From Achromobacter insolitus (GTDB lineage Bacteria; Pseudomonadota; Gammaproteobacteria; Burkholderiales; Burkholderiaceae_B), in NCBI RefSeq assembly GCF_002209555.1, contig NZ_NJIF01000016.1:1-64000 (forward strand): a DNA stretch of 64,000 nt, in the 5' to 3' direction. This document shows positions 16,971 to 24,707 of this stretch, piece after piece (the first letter of the stretch is position 1; every line of letters begins with the position of its first letter). The notes under the pieces were generated by a model. That model made no database searches. It saw only the letters and a program-made list of their open reading frames with translations, and was not told the DNA's origin. A program made the translations under genes and the position numbers.

Positions 16971-17900
16971 ATGAACGCATCCGCCATCCCTGATGCTGTT
17001 GCCGACTTCGAACCCCATCGCAGGCATTTGCAGGGCCTGGCCTATCGCATGCTGGGCTCGTGGGCGGAAGCCGAGGACATCGTGCAGGATGCCTGGCTCC
17101 GCTGGCGGGATGCAGATCGCAGCCTGGTCGAAACGCCCCGCGCCTTCCTGTCGCGCACGGTCACGCGCCTGTGCCTGGACTTGCTGAAGTCGGCGCGCGC
17201 GCGGCGCGAAGAGTACGTCGGGCCGTGGCTGCCCGAACCCTTGCCCGATGCCGGCAGCTATGAAGCGCCCGGGGCGGGCGAAATCGCGCATGACCTCTCG
17301 GTGGCGCTGATGCTGGCGCTGGAGCGGCTGTCGGCGCTGGAGCGCGCCGCCTTCCTGCTGCATGACGTATTCGACATGCCGTTTGCGGAGATTGCGGCCA
17401 CGCTGGGCCGCAACGAAGCCGCCTGCCGCCAGTTGGCCGCCCGGGCTCGCAACCGCGTGCGGGAGGCGCGCCCGCGGTTCGCGGTGACAGAGCAGGAGGG
17501 CGCGCGCATCGCCGATGCCTTCTGGCAGGCCTCGCGAGCGGGGGATGTGGATGCGCTGCGCAGCCTGCTGGCAGCCGACGCGGTGCTGCATGCGGATGGC
17601 GGCGGCAAGAAGCTGGCCGTGTTCCGGCCCATTCTGGGCAGCGACAAGATCGCGCGATTCTTTGCCGGCTTGGCGAAGAAGCCAGGCGGCCGGTTCCTGG
17701 ATGCCGTGGTGACGCAATTGAACGGCATGCCCGGGGTGTTGGCCACCGAGCTGGACGGTCTGCCCCGGTCCACCACGCTGGAGGTGCGCGACGGCAGGAT
17801 CGCCGCCATCTACATCGTGCGCAACCCTGATAAGCTGCGTCATGTCGCGGCGCTGGTGCCGCAGCCTATCGCGCCCCAGGATGTTTCCGACCTTCACTGA
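16971..17900 (+). CDS. ECF41 group RNA polymerase sigma factor with SnoaL-like C-terminal extension
   Basis: The product is 309 residues. The sigma-2 region reads LQGLAYRMLGSWAEAEDIVQDAWLRW, and sigma-4 reads ALERLSALERAAFLLHDVFDMPFAEIAATLGRNEAACRQLAARAR. The C-terminal 100 or so residues form a SnoaL/NTF2-like domain ending in YIVRNPDKLRHV, the NPDKL motif characteristic of ECF41. This extension replaces an anti-sigma factor and tunes activity. The matching promoter motif upstream of the preceding gene suggests autoregulation of the pair. Confidence 0.92.
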   Translation: MNASAIPDAVADFEPHRRHLQGLAYRMLGSWAEAEDIVQDAWLRWRDADRSLVETPRAFLSRTVTRLCLDLLKSARARREEYVGPWLPEPLPDAGSYEAPGAGEIAHDLSVALMLALERLSALERAAFLLHDVFDMPFAEIAATLGRNEAACRQLAARARNRVREARPRFAVTEQEGARIADAFWQASRAGDVDALRSLLAADAVLHADGGGKKLAVFRPILGSDKIARFFAGLAKKPGGRFLDAVVTQLNGMPGVLATELDGLPRSTTLEVRDGRIAAIYIVRNPDKLRHVAALVPQPIAPQDVSDLH

Positions 17901-18465
17901 CCCGCCGCAGGACCTGCCCGATTTAGGGCTGGATGGCTTGCGGCTGCGCCCATTGCAGGAGGCGGACGCCGTTGGCTGGCACGCTTATCTGCGTGACGAT
18001 GCCGTTACGCGGCATACCAGTTGGCAACTCGATGGACCGGACACGCTGCTGCGGCTGATCCGGGGTTATGGCCAGCCATCGGAATCGCATAGCATGCGCC
18101 TGGCCATCGCCATGGCGGACGGCAGCCTGGCGGGTACCGTGGGCCTGAACGAAATCTCGCTGGCCGCGCGCCGCGCGGAGATTGCCTACGACGTTGCGCC
18201 GAGCTATTGGCGGCGCGGCATCGCCACGCGCGCCTGCGCCGCCGTGACCGCATGGGCGCTGAGCACGCTTGGCTTTGCGCGCATCCAGGCTACCGTGCTG
18301 GATACGAACCAGGCTTCGGCCGCCGTGCTGGAGCGCTGCGGTTTTCAGCGCGAAGGGCTGTTGCGGCACTATCGCCTGGTGCGCGGCGAACCGCGCAATT
18401 TCTGGATGTACGCGCGCGTCGGTCTGGCGCATGACCGGCGCCCCACCGCTATAAGGAAACCATGA
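17881..18465 (+). CDS. GNAT family N-acetyltransferase (RimJ/RimL type)
   Basis: The product is 194 residues. The start (ATG 17881) overlaps the sigma factor gene by 20 bases. LDGLRLRPLQEADAVGWHAYL opens the Acetyltransf_3 fold. IAYDVAPSYWRRGIATRACAAVTAWAL gives the acetyl-CoA pyrophosphate loop (RRGIAT), and ATVLDTNQASAAVLERCGFQREGLLRHY is the classic C-terminal signature. The substrate, protein N-terminus or small molecule, cannot be told. It is translationally linked to genes on both sides. Confidence 0.88.
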   Translation: MFPTFTDPPQDLPDLGLDGLRLRPLQEADAVGWHAYLRDDAVTRHTSWQLDGPDTLLRLIRGYGQPSESHSMRLAIAMADGSLAGTVGLNEISLAARRAEIAYDVAPSYWRRGIATRACAAVTAWALSTLGFARIQATVLDTNQASAAVLERCGFQREGLLRHYRLVRGEPRNFWMYARVGLAHDRRPTAIRKP

Positions 18466-19013
18466 CGTCCGCTTTGATCGTGATCGACGTGCAGCGTGCG
18501 CTGTTTGAAACGTCGCCTCCACCCGCCGATGCGCAAGCCGTGCTGACGCGCATCGACGATCTGTGCCGGCGCGCCCGCGAGGCCGGCGCTCCGGTGATCT
18601 ACGTGCAGCATGAAAGCCCGGGCAGCGCGCTGGACCACGGCATGCCCGGCTGGCAACTGGATCCGCGGCTGCACCCGGCGGATGAGGATATCCGCGTGCG
18701 CAAGACCACGCCGGACTCTTTCCTGCGCACCGAGCTGGCGGAGGCGCTGACGCGAGCCGCAATCACGAACCTGGTCGTGTGCGGTTATGCCAGCGAATTC
18801 TGTGTGGATACGACGGTGCGCCGCGCGGCCGCGCTGGGTTATCCCGTCACGTTGGCGGCGGACGCCCACACTACGCAGGACAAGCCGCATGCGCCCGGCG
18901 CGCAGATCAGGGCGCATCACAATGCGACCTTGTCGTCCATTTCCAGCTTCGGCGTGAAGATCGCCGCCGTGCCAGCGGCGGAAATCGGCTTCGGCGCCTT
19001 GGCGGCGCGGTGA
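18462..19013 (+). CDS. Isochorismatase-family cysteine hydrolase
   Basis: The product is 183 residues. The ATG overlaps the previous stop as ATGA. The catalytic triad is visible: Asp in ALIVIDVQRALFE, Lys in VRKTTPDSFLRT and Cys in LVVCGYASEFCVDTTVRRAAALGY. The family includes nicotinamidases, N-carbamoyl hydrolases and isochorismatases. No pathway neighbours fix the substrate. It is part of a tightly packed run from the sigma factor to the DUF3820 gene. Confidence 0.88.
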   Translation: MTSALIVIDVQRALFETSPPPADAQAVLTRIDDLCRRAREAGAPVIYVQHESPGSALDHGMPGWQLDPRLHPADEDIRVRKTTPDSFLRTELAEALTRAAITNLVVCGYASEFCVDTTVRRAAALGYPVTLAADAHTTQDKPHAPGAQIRAHHNATLSSISSFGVKIAAVPAAEIGFGALAAR

Positions 19014-19018
19014 TCCCC

Positions 19019-19243
19019 ATGGATCCTGAAATGCTGTCTCTGCTGGTCACGCGCACCATGCCCTTTGGCAAGTACCAGGGACGCCTCATCGCCGACCTGC
19101 CCGGCCCCTACCTGGCGTGGTTCGCGCGCAAGGGTTTTCCGCCTGGTGAACTGGGGCGCTTGCTGGCCTTGATGCACGAACTGGATCACAACGGGCTGTC
19201 TTCGTTGCTGGCGCCGCTGCGCCAGTCCGCGTCGAAGAAATAG
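19019..19243 (+). CDS. DUF3820 family small protein
   Basis: The product is 74 residues from ATG 19019; a GTG at 19010 overlaps the preceding stop and is an alternative. MPFGKYQGRLIADLPGPYLAWFARKGFPPGELGRLLALMHEIDHNG-like sequence (here with ELDHNG) is the DUF3820 signature, also seen in the quorum-exonuclease-related small proteins. It begins 5 bp after the cysteine hydrolase. The function is unknown. Confidence 0.85.
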   Translation: MDPEMLSLLVTRTMPFGKYQGRLIADLPGPYLAWFARKGFPPGELGRLLALMHELDHNGLSSLLAPLRQSASKK

Positions 19244-19396
19244 GTCGGCCGGCGGAGAAACGCCGGGAAACAACTGTGGCCGATTGTGTAGCGTCTTGGC
19301 ACGCCGTGCAGGGGTGGCCAGGGATACGATAGGGCGGCGTGTCCAGGGCGCCGCAGTCCGCGCATCTGGAAGTCAGTCCATCCAAGAGAGGTTGTC

Positions 19397-19726
19397 ATGA
19401 AGAAACTCCGTATTTCCGCATTCCTGCTTGCCGCCCTGTGCGCGGCCGGCGCCGCGCAAGCGCAGAACGCCGCGCCCGCCACGCAGGAATACCAGTATCC
19501 CAGCGTGCGCTCCAAGGACGGCAGCCTTTCGCCGCCTTCCACGCTGCGCATGACGGTCACGCCACAGCCGGGTTCGGGTCCCGCCGTCATTCGCGATACG
19601 CCCGAAAGCCAGGCCGAGTACGTGCGTTGCCGTGAAGTCTCGGACCGCGCGGCCGTCTCGAACGCGCAGATGCAGGCCGGCGTGGCGCAATGCTTGAAGG
19701 AACTGGAACAGCGCCGCCAGCAATAG
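19397..19726 (+). CDS. Small periplasmic protein of unknown function
   Basis: The product is 109 residues. The signal peptide MKKLRISAFLLAALCAAGAA ends near AQAQ-NAAPA. The mature part is polar with two cysteines (VRCREV and AQCLKE) that could form a disulfide. AGAGG precedes the ATG. No family is recognised. It is followed by a strong hairpin, so it is a single-gene unit. Confidence 0.65.
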   Translation: MKKLRISAFLLAALCAAGAAQAQNAAPATQEYQYPSVRSKDGSLSPPSTLRMTVTPQPGSGPAVIRDTPESQAEYVRCREVSDRAAVSNAQMQAGVAQCLKELEQRRQQ

Positions 19727-19731
19727 GGCGC

Positions 19732-19757
19732 GCCGCCCGCGACCGCGGGCGGCTTTC
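19732..19757 (+). terminator. Intrinsic terminator after the small periplasmic protein
   Basis: Perfect GC stem GCCGCCCGCG / CGCGGGCGGC (19732-19741 and 19744-19753) starting 5 bases after the stop and followed by TTT. Confidence 0.75.
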
Positions 19758-19826
19758 CGTTCTGGTCAAACGGTAATAATATTCAATCTCATCAACAGCG
19801 CTGCCCGTCGCCACGGAGCCGCTACC

Positions 19827-20705
19827 TTGACCACCATCCAGCCCGAACCCGATTGGACCTTATCGGCCGCCACGCCTGCCATGTCGCTGGCGGGCGGCAC
19901 GTTGCGCTTTGGCCGCGATGAGCGGGTGCAGGAGCGGCTGGAGCCGGGCTTGAAGCTGGTGCTCGTGCTGGATGGGGATCTGCGCTATAGCGTGCGCGGC
20001 GCTGCGCCCACTCGCGTCAGCGGGCCCGTGCTGCACCTGAGCGTGTGCCAGGACGCCATGGGTATGGAACACGAATTCGGCGCCCACCAGGCCTTGCGCT
20101 TCGTGTCTTTGCGCACCGGCCTGGATCATCTGCGTGACGCGTTTTCCATGGACCCGGCCCAGCTGGCGGGTTTGCTGGGGGCGCCGCGGACCCAGGCCGC
20201 ATACGCCGAGGCCAATAGGCGGGCGGATCGCAGGCTGGAGGCGTTGGGCCAACAGATGCTGGCCTGCCCGGTGCAGGGCGCGCTCAAACGCATGTACCTG
20301 TCCGGCAAAGCCTTGGAACTGGCCGCGCTGGCGTTGGGCGCGCTGCAGCCCGCGCAGCCGGTCGCGCCCGCGCGCGGCCTGACGCGCGCCGATATCGAAC
20401 GCCTGCATCTGGCGCGCGACCTGGTTGCGGCGAACCTGCAGGATCCGCCGTCCCTGCCCGAGCTGGCGCGGCGAGCCGGCGTAAACGTCAACAAGCTCAC
20501 TAACGGGTTTCGCAAGCTGTTCGGCCAGAGCGTGTATGCCTTTGTGCGCGAACGCCGCATGGAGCAGGCACACGTCCTGCTGGCCGAAGGCGCCTATACG
20601 GTGTCCGAGGCGGCCTACGCCTGCGGCTATACCGATTCCCACTTCACCAAGGCTTTCGTGCGCCGCTACCGCGTGCTTCCCAGCAGCGTCACGCCACGCC
20701 GCTGA
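19827..20705 (+). CDS. AraC-family regulator of the siderophore uptake locus
   Basis: The product is 292 residues from a TTG start (19827). The C-terminal AraC double HTH is clear: LPELARRAGVNVNKLTNGFRKLFG, FVRERRMEQAHVLLAEG, and SEAAYACGYTDSHFTKAFVRRY. The N-terminal 180 residues resemble the ligand-sensing half of PchR/AlcR-type activators, which need both low iron and the siderophore. The next gene is a TonB siderophore receptor with a Fur box and direct repeats between them, which supports that role. The siderophore itself is not encoded here. Confidence 0.85.
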   Translation: MTTIQPEPDWTLSAATPAMSLAGGTLRFGRDERVQERLEPGLKLVLVLDGDLRYSVRGAAPTRVSGPVLHLSVCQDAMGMEHEFGAHQALRFVSLRTGLDHLRDAFSMDPAQLAGLLGAPRTQAAYAEANRRADRRLEALGQQMLACPVQGALKRMYLSGKALELAALALGALQPAQPVAPARGLTRADIERLHLARDLVAANLQDPPSLPELARRAGVNVNKLTNGFRKLFGQSVYAFVRERRMEQAHVLLAEGAYTVSEAAYACGYTDSHFTKAFVRRYRVLPSSVTPRR

Positions 20706-20714
20706 CCCATCGAA

Positions 20715-20754
20715 ACTTCCGCAATCGCCAGCAAGACTTCCGCAATCGCCAGCA
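20715..20754 (+). repeat. Two 19-bp identical direct repeats, 21-bp period (candidate AraC-regulator site)
   Basis: ACTTCCGCAATCGCCAGCA occurs at 20715-20733 and again at 20736-20754. A 21-bp spacing places both copies on the same DNA face, as is usual for AraC-family dimers. The repeats sit between the AraC gene and the Fur box before the TonB receptor. Confidence 0.8.
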
Positions 20755-20781
20755 CGCATCCGCTGTCATTCCTAGAATTAC

Positions 20782-20798
20782 TTGAGAATTATTCTCAA
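20782..20798. promoter_or_regulatory. Fur box upstream of the TonB receptor
   Basis: TTGAGAATTATTCTCAA is a perfect 17-bp palindrome. It contains TGAGAAT-T-ATTCTCA, a 7-1-7 Fur site differing by one base per half from the TGATAAT consensus. It lies 23 bases before the GTG start. Confidence 0.88.
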
Positions 20799-20820
20799 TA
20801 AAGTTCTAAGAGGACAGGCA

Positions 20821-22944
20821 GTGCGAAAACAGGTGAAAACGGGGGCGGGCGCATCGCGCAGGAGCGCGGCATGCGCATTCCATTGGCCGCTGTGGCTGTT
20901 TGTGGCGGCGGGGCCGGTGCTGGCGCAAGAGACCGCGTCGTTGCCGGCGGTGACCGTCAGCGGCGAAGGCATGGCGGAAACGGCGGCAAGCGTGAGCAAG
21001 CTGCCGTTGACGCTGCGCGAGATTCCACAGTCGGTGACGGTGATCGGACAGGAGCGCATGCGCGAGCAGAATCTGCAAAGCCTGGACGAGGTAATGCAGC
21101 ATGCCACCGGCATAACGGTGCAGCCGTATCAGCTACTGACCACCGCCTACTATGCGCGCGGGTTCAAGGTGGATTCGTTCGAGCAGGATGGGGTGCCGGT
21201 GCTCATGGGCAACATGGCCGCGTCGCCGCAGGATATGGCGGTGTACGAGCGCGTGGAGATCCTGCGCGGCGCCAACGGCCTGATGCACGGCGCGGGCAAT
21301 CCCGCTGCCACGGTGAACCTGGTGCGCAAGCGGCCCCTGCGGGAACTGTCGTTCAACGGCTCGCTCAGCGCCGGCAGTTGGGACCGCTATCGGGCCGAAG
21401 CCGACCTGGGCGGACCGTTGAACGATAGCGGCAGCGCGCGGGGCCGCATCGTCAGCGCCGTCGAGGACCGTGGCTATTTCTACGATGTCGCGGACCAGAA
21501 ATCGGCATTGTTCTATGGCATAGGCGAGGTGGACCTAGGTCCGGACACCGTGTTGTCCGCCGGCCTGCAGTACCAACGCATCCGTTCCACCACCAACATG
21601 GCCGGGGTTCCGCGCTACAAGGACGGCGGCGACATCGGCCTGAAGCGCTCGACCTACCTGGATGTGGCCTGGGACCGTTTCAACTGGGACACGACGCGCG
21701 TGTTCGCGGACCTGGAACATCGCTTCGGCCACGGCTGGAGCGCCAAGGTCAGCGCCAATTACCTGACGGCGGACAGCAACCTGAAATACGCCGGCGCCTA
21801 CGGCGCGATCGACCGCCAGACCGGACTGGGGTCTTCGCTGATGGGCGCTGCCTACAAGTTCGACAACACCCAGGCCAGCGTGGACGCCTATGTCGGCGGC
21901 CCCGTGGAGCTGTTCGGCCGGCGCCATGAACTGTTGCTGGGCGGCAATGCCCAGCGCACCACGTCCGAACAGCGCAGCGCGAACCTCACGCCTTATCCGA
22001 ACGTACCGGTGAACGTCTTTGACTGGGATCCGCACAGCGTGCCCGAGCCGGGCGTGGGTCCGTACACCTCGCCGGGCGAAACCCGGCTGAAACAACAGGG
22101 CATATACGGCATGGGCCGCTTCTCCCTGGCCGATCCATTGACACTGGTGCTGGGCGGGCGCATGAGCTGGTGGAACCAGAGCGCGCCCGGGGCACGGCAG
22201 CGCATCGATCCCGAATTCACGCCGTATGGCGGATTGATCGTGGACCTGGACCGCCAGTGGTCGCTGTATGGCAGCTATGCGCAGGTGTTCCAGCCCCAGG
22301 GCGAACTGACGCGCGACGGCAAGCCATTGGATCCCATCACCGGCACCAACTACGAGGCTGGCGTCAAGGGCGAACTCGCGGACGGCGCGCTGAACGTGTC
22401 ATTGGCGGTGTTCCAGATCCAGCAGAAGAATCGCGCGCAGGAAGATCCGGCCTGGCCCTGCGTGGGCCGCAATTGCTACTACATCTCGGGCGGGGAAGTC
22501 CGCAGCCGCGGTATCGAGGCCGAAGCCTCCGGCAGCATCACCCCTTACTGGACGGTGGCGGCAGGCTACACCTTCAACACCAGCAAGTACCTGACGGATT
22601 CGGAGTCCGGCGGCCAGCCCTTTGCGCGCTTTACGCCCAAACACATCTTCAGGCTGTGGACGAACTATGCCTTGCCCGGGCTGGAACGGCGGCTGAGCGT
22701 CGGGGGCGGCTTGCAGGTGCAGTCAGGCTATTCCACGGTGTCCGGCCCCATCACGATGCGCCAGGGCGGCTACGCGCTGGTTGATGTGCGCATGGCCTAC
22801 CGCGTGGACAAGCACGTGACCGCCGCGCTCAACGTCAACAACCTGTTCGACCGCGGCTATTACCAGAGCTTGTCAGGCACCGCCTGGAACAACCGCTACG
22901 GCGAGCCTCGCAACGTCATGCTGACTCTGCGCGCTGAATATTGA
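20821..22944 (+). CDS. TonB-dependent ferric-siderophore receptor
   Basis: The product is 707 residues from GTG 20821, which has AGAGGACA before it. A signal peptide ends near GPVLA-QE. The plug domain shows LTLREIPQSVTVIGQERMREQNLQSLDEVMQHATGI and VERVEILRGANGLMHGAGNPAATVNLVRKRP-like sequence of the FhuA/FpvA siderophore class. The barrel ends with YGEPRNVMLTLRAEY and an aromatic terminus. No N-terminal signalling domain is present. It imports a ferric siderophore across the outer membrane; the Fur box and AraC gene upstream indicate control by iron and probably by the siderophore. Confidence 0.93.
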   Translation: MRKQVKTGAGASRRSAACAFHWPLWLFVAAGPVLAQETASLPAVTVSGEGMAETAASVSKLPLTLREIPQSVTVIGQERMREQNLQSLDEVMQHATGITVQPYQLLTTAYYARGFKVDSFEQDGVPVLMGNMAASPQDMAVYERVEILRGANGLMHGAGNPAATVNLVRKRPLRELSFNGSLSAGSWDRYRAEADLGGPLNDSGSARGRIVSAVEDRGYFYDVADQKSALFYGIGEVDLGPDTVLSAGLQYQRIRSTTNMAGVPRYKDGGDIGLKRSTYLDVAWDRFNWDTTRVFADLEHRFGHGWSAKVSANYLTADSNLKYAGAYGAIDRQTGLGSSLMGAAYKFDNTQASVDAYVGGPVELFGRRHELLLGGNAQRTTSEQRSANLTPYPNVPVNVFDWDPHSVPEPGVGPYTSPGETRLKQQGIYGMGRFSLADPLTLVLGGRMSWWNQSAPGARQRIDPEFTPYGGLIVDLDRQWSLYGSYAQVFQPQGELTRDGKPLDPITGTNYEAGVKGELADGALNVSLAVFQIQQKNRAQEDPAWPCVGRNCYYISGGEVRSRGIEAEASGSITPYWTVAAGYTFNTSKYLTDSESGGQPFARFTPKHIFRLWTNYALPGLERRLSVGGGLQVQSGYSTVSGPITMRQGGYALVDVRMAYRVDKHVTAALNVNNLFDRGYYQSLSGTAWNNRYGEPRNVMLTLRAEY

Positions 22945-23000
22945 GTATTTCCGGCGGGCGCCATCGGCAGGCGTCCGCCGGCAACGAGAAGGAGAGATCA

Positions 23001-23426
23001 ATGAGTGCACTCGATACGGAAACGGTGTTCGACTGGCTGGACCACTTCGTGGCGCTGCGGCGCGACGGTGCCATGCGCGATGTGGGCAGGTTGCGCAGGC
23101 TGGAGCCGGAGGACGGCTGGTTGCTCGGCATCAAGGCCGTGGCTACGGATGCCGATGTGCATGGCGACATATGGGAGCGTCATCCCGCCGGCGACGAAAT
23201 GCTTTGCGTGCTGGAAGGCCGTGTGGTGGTCACCTTGATGGATGAGGAAGGCGCCGAGACCGACATGCTGCTGGATACCCGGCGCAGCGCCATCGTGCCG
23301 CGCGGCGTGTGGCATCGGCTGCACGTGGCCTGTCCCGGCAAGATCCTGTTCGTGACGCCGGGGCAGGGCAGCGAACATCGTCCCGCGGACGCGCCGCGGG
23401 CGAAGCCATCCCGCAACCCTATGTAG
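23001..23426 (+). CDS. Cupin-domain protein in the siderophore locus
   Basis: The product is 141 residues; AAGGAGAG precedes the ATG. The cupin core is seen in DIWERHPAGDEMLCVLEGRVVVTLMDEEG and the second motif in AIVPRGVWHRLHVACPGKILFVTPG. Only some of the usual metal-binding His/Glu are recognisable (H..DE..., H in GVWHRL). It is 56 bp after the receptor and 13 bp before the permease. A role in siderophore processing or sensing is inferred only from position. Confidence 0.8.
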   Translation: MSALDTETVFDWLDHFVALRRDGAMRDVGRLRRLEPEDGWLLGIKAVATDADVHGDIWERHPAGDEMLCVLEGRVVVTLMDEEGAETDMLLDTRRSAIVPRGVWHRLHVACPGKILFVTPGQGSEHRPADAPRAKPSRNPM

Positions 23427-23439
23427 AAGGAAGTCTGAC

Positions 23440-24642
23440 GTGAACCGTATTGCAGAAGGACGCCTGTTCGTGATGATAGGCGCCTTGTATTTCTCTCAGG
23501 GCATACCGCTGGGCGTGGCCATGGAAGCCTTGCCTGCGCTGCTGCGCCGAGACGGCGCGGACCTGCAGGCGCTGGCCTGGCTGCCGCTGGTCGGCCTGCC
23601 GTGGGTATTGAAATTCCTGTGGGCCCCCGTGGTGGACAACCGTTGGACCCGCGCCATGGGGCGGCGGCGCAGCTGGATCGTGCCGATGCAGTCCATCGTG
23701 CTGGCCTGCCTGGTGGGGCTGGCGTTCCTGGGCATCGATGCCGTGGCGGCGCCCTGGGTGGTGGTCCTGATGGCGCTGGCTTCCCTTGCCAGCGCCACGC
23801 AGGACATCGCCACGGATGGACTGACGGCGGAACGCTTCCAGGGGCAAGCCCTGGCGCGCGCCAATGCCGTTCAGGTGGGCGGCACGATGGTGGGTTTCTT
23901 CTTCGGCGGGCCGGGCTGCCTGATGCTGGCAGGGCATATGGGGCAGACCGGCGCGCTGTTGACGCTGGCTGCCGTGGTCGCGGTCAGCTTGCTGTTGGCA
24001 GCGACCTGGCGTGAAACGGCGTTGGCCGCGCCATTGACCAGGCAACGCGCCACGCTGGCTGCATTCGTGCGCCGCCCCGGCGGTTGGGCCCTGGCGGCGG
24101 CCGCGTTCCTGTCCGCCATGACGGCAGTGGCGGGCTACGGCTTGTCCAAGTTGTTCCTGGTGGACGAAGGCTGGGCCGTCGAGACGGTGGGGCGCATCGG
24201 CATGGCGGGCGGCGTGGTGACGGTATTGCTGGGTTGCGGCGGCGGCGCATGGCTGATCGGCCGGCTGGGCGCGCGGGCCGTCCTGGCGCTGGGCTTGGCC
24301 GCCTCCGGCGTGGCGGCGCTGGCCTGGATGGCGCAAGCCCAGGGCTGGATGGCGGCGCAGGCCGGCACGGCCTTGGGCGCGCAGGCGCTGGGCGCATTCG
24401 GCGCGGGGGCGGCTTCCGTGGCCCTGATGACGCTGGCCATGCGTTTCGCCAGCCGCGGCGAACAGGCCGGCACCGACATGACCGCCGTGCAGAGCGCGCG
24501 CGACCTGGGAGAGATCCTGACCTCGTCGCTTATGACCGGCCTGGCGGCCCAGGTCGGCTACTCAGGCGGCTTCGCCAGCGGCTTGCTGGTGGCGGCGGTG
24601 ACGCTGGCGTTCACGGCCCGGACCCTGGGGCGGGCGAATTGA
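23440..24642 (+). CDS. RhtX/FptX-type MFS siderophore permease
   Basis: The product is 400 residues from GTG 23440, after AGAAGGAAG. It has about 12 membrane segments; it opens with LFVMIGALYFSQGIPLGVAMEALPALLR, has WLPLVGLPWVLKFLWAPVVDN in the first cytoplasmic loop region, and SATQDIATDGLTAE mid-protein, as in the AmpG/RhtX/FptX group. Its place behind a TonB receptor argues for inner-membrane import of the ferric siderophore as a single-component permease. Confidence 0.85.
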   Translation: MNRIAEGRLFVMIGALYFSQGIPLGVAMEALPALLRRDGADLQALAWLPLVGLPWVLKFLWAPVVDNRWTRAMGRRRSWIVPMQSIVLACLVGLAFLGIDAVAAPWVVVLMALASLASATQDIATDGLTAERFQGQALARANAVQVGGTMVGFFFGGPGCLMLAGHMGQTGALLTLAAVVAVSLLLAATWRETALAAPLTRQRATLAAFVRRPGGWALAAAAFLSAMTAVAGYGLSKLFLVDEGWAVETVGRIGMAGGVVTVLLGCGGGAWLIGRLGARAVLALGLAASGVAALAWMAQAQGWMAAQAGTALGAQALGAFGAGAASVALMTLAMRFASRGEQAGTDMTAVQSARDLGEILTSSLMTGLAAQVGYSGGFASGLLVAAVTLAFTARTLGRAN

Positions 24643-24707
24643 CATGGCGATTCCGGCGGTTGCGGCTACACTTGTGCGCCGTTTTGCTTTCAGCCCCAGA
24701 ATTCCCC

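Noticed and set aside
19775..19800. Possible second Fur box (AATAATATTCAATCTCAT) before the AraC gene
   Set aside because: The halves do not form a convincing 7-1-7 palindrome; it is only AT-rich sequence compared with the clear box at 20782-20798.
24084..24707. Long in-frame extension upstream of the Hsp70-family gene
   Set aside because: It lies across the permease gene in another frame, and the ATPase phosphate-1 motif begins directly after the ATG at 24708.
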